From Phaeospirillum tilakii (lineage in GTDB: Bacteria; Pseudomonadota; Alphaproteobacteria; Rhodospirillales; Magnetospirillaceae), in the NCBI RefSeq assembly GCF_042683125.1, contig NZ_JBHUIY010000006.1:62001-126000 (forward strand): a stretch of DNA of 64,000 nt. Reading direction: 5' to 3'. The position numbers were made by a program, and so were the translations under genes. The notes below the pieces were generated by a model. The model saw nothing but the letters and a program-made list of their open reading frames with translations. It was not told where the DNA came from and did no database searches. Of this stretch, positions 63,169-64,000 are shown piece by piece (position 1 is the first letter of the stretch; every line of letters starts with the position of its first letter).

Positions 63169-64000
63169 TCAGGCGCTGGCGCCGACGGTGGTGGTGTAGA
63201 TCTTCTCCAGCAGGGTCAGGGCGCCGCGATAGCCGACATAGGCGCGCGACAGCACCACCTCGTAGGAGGCGGGGAAGCCGACCTCGACGATCGAGCCCTT
63301 CAGTTCCTTGGCCAGATCGCGTTCCCAGGTGGTGCCGAAAATGATCGGCGCCTTGTGGCCGAAATGGGTGTCCCGCAGCTTCTGATGGATGGTGTGGCTG
63401 TCCTCCTCGAAATCGATTTCGGTCGAGACATCGTCGGCGATCGCCCGGAACTGGGCGCGGATGTCGTCCCGCACCTCTTCGGGCGGGTTGTCGGTGACGA
63501 TCTGGCGGCCCGGGATCAGCCCGAGCTGGTTGACCAGGAACCGGGTCAGGGCCAGGGCGTAGGTGCTGTCGGCGACCACGGCGAACTTGGCCGGCAGCCC
63601 CCACCAGTACTCGGCATAAAAATCGGTGAAATCCTCGATGTATTTGTAATAGCGGGCCTCCTCGTCGGCGATGAACGCCTCGGCCTTCTTGCGCGCCCGC
63701 CCCTTGTTCAAGCCGGCGAACTCGAGCACCCGGCGCAGGAACGCCCCGGTCTCCTTGGCCCCGATCGGCAGCACCGGCGCATGCAGGAACGGCTGGCCGT
63801 ATTTCGCCTCCAGGTGCCGGGCGGTCTCCAGCCCCAGCCAGGGGCCGAGCACCAGATTGAACTGGGCCTGGGGGATGCTCTTCCATTCCGCCACCCCGGC
63901 GGATTCCGGCCCGAACAGGATGTTGACCCTGAGGCCGATGCCTTCGAGGATCCGCTTGATCTCGGTCAGGTCGCCCCGCCAGAAGGTGTTGTGATAGGGC
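63169..64000 (-). CDS. Nitrogenase-like component 1, beta-type subunit, C-terminal part (runs off the right edge)
   Basis: About 276 C-terminal residues are visible, reading FWRGDLTEIKRILEGIGLRV early and ending TYALALTRFLVNQL, FGTTWERDLAKELKGSIVEV and RAYVGYRGALTLLEKIYTTT. It is a clear paralogue of the beta-type gene at 61572 and convergent with it. Its C-terminus does not match NifK, AnfK or VnfK as I know them; the best fit is the beta subunit of a methylthio-alkane reductase-type complex (MarK-like). The alpha subunit should lie outside the window. Confidence 0.72.
   Translation of the reverse strand, partial: PYHNTFWRGDLTEIKRILEGIGLRVNILFGPESAGVAEWKSIPQAQFNLVLGPWLGLETARHLEAKYGQPFLHAPVLPIGAKETGAFLRRVLEFAGLNKGRARKKAEAFIADEEARYYKYIEDFTDFYAEYWWGLPAKFAVVADSTYALALTRFLVNQLGLIPGRQIVTDNPPEEVRDDIRAQFRAIADDVSTEIDFEEDSHTIHQKLRDTHFGHKAPIIFGTTWERDLAKELKGSIVEVGFPASYEVVLSRAYVGYRGALTLLEKIYTTTVGASA

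Overview
The window is GC-rich DNA from an alphaproteobacterium, most likely a member of the Rhodospirillales close to Rhodospirillum. The S10 ribosomal operon, the rluD-rpoH neighbourhood, the DUF6476 and JAMM pair, and a methionine gene beside nitrogenase-like genes all point that way. I worked by reading only, so family names are recognitions from sequence and no database was searched.

Layout. (1) 1-3914: start of the S10 ribosomal protein operon on the minus strand (rpsJ, rplC, rplD, rplW, rplB, rpsS, rplV, partial rpsC), with a sigma70-like promoter and a leader hairpin. (2) 4153-9524: a long coiled-coil membrane protein, a small helical protein, a polysaccharide-type ABC exporter and a GNAT acetyltransferase. 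(3) 9662-28410: a type VI secretion locus with baseplate, sheath, tube, membrane complex, spike, a PAAR-like tip and two putative cargo genes. No ClpV/TssH is present, and TssM has lost its P-loop. (4) 28492-36172: two tandem Kup potassium transporters, a sugar-phosphate isomerase, rpoH, rluD, a small membrane protein and a JAMM metallopeptidase.

(5) 36256-58469: a tRNA-Glu(CTC) gene followed by a 22 kb integrated element. Its ends are marked by a 50-bp duplication of the tRNA 3' part. It carries a Cas6, three CRISPR arrays, a Cas10 with three RAMP proteins, Cas2, a reverse transcriptase-Cas1 fusion, a CorA-like membrane protein, a DHH-family phosphodiesterase resembling NrN, a toprim/helicase replication protein, an AlpA-type regulator and a tyrosine integrase. 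The Cas10 cluster, the CorA-like protein and the NrN-like protein together match the logic of type III systems that signal through SAM-AMP. The RT-Cas1 could allow spacers to be taken from RNA. The three arrays have different repeats built on one shared hairpin core. Two of them, flanking cas2 and RT-cas1 in opposite directions, have leaders with identical spacing of a conserved motif.

(6) 58591-64000: back on the chromosome, a promoter with a palindrome leads into an O-acetylhomoserine sulfhydrylase-like gene and a nitrogenase-like alpha/beta pair. This meets the 3' end of a convergent paralogous beta-type gene at the right edge. The set resembles the sulfur-salvage nitrogenase-like (methylthio-alkane reductase type) genes of Rhodospirillum rubrum. 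Palindromic intergenic repeats are scattered through the chromosome, and one copy lies inside the island.
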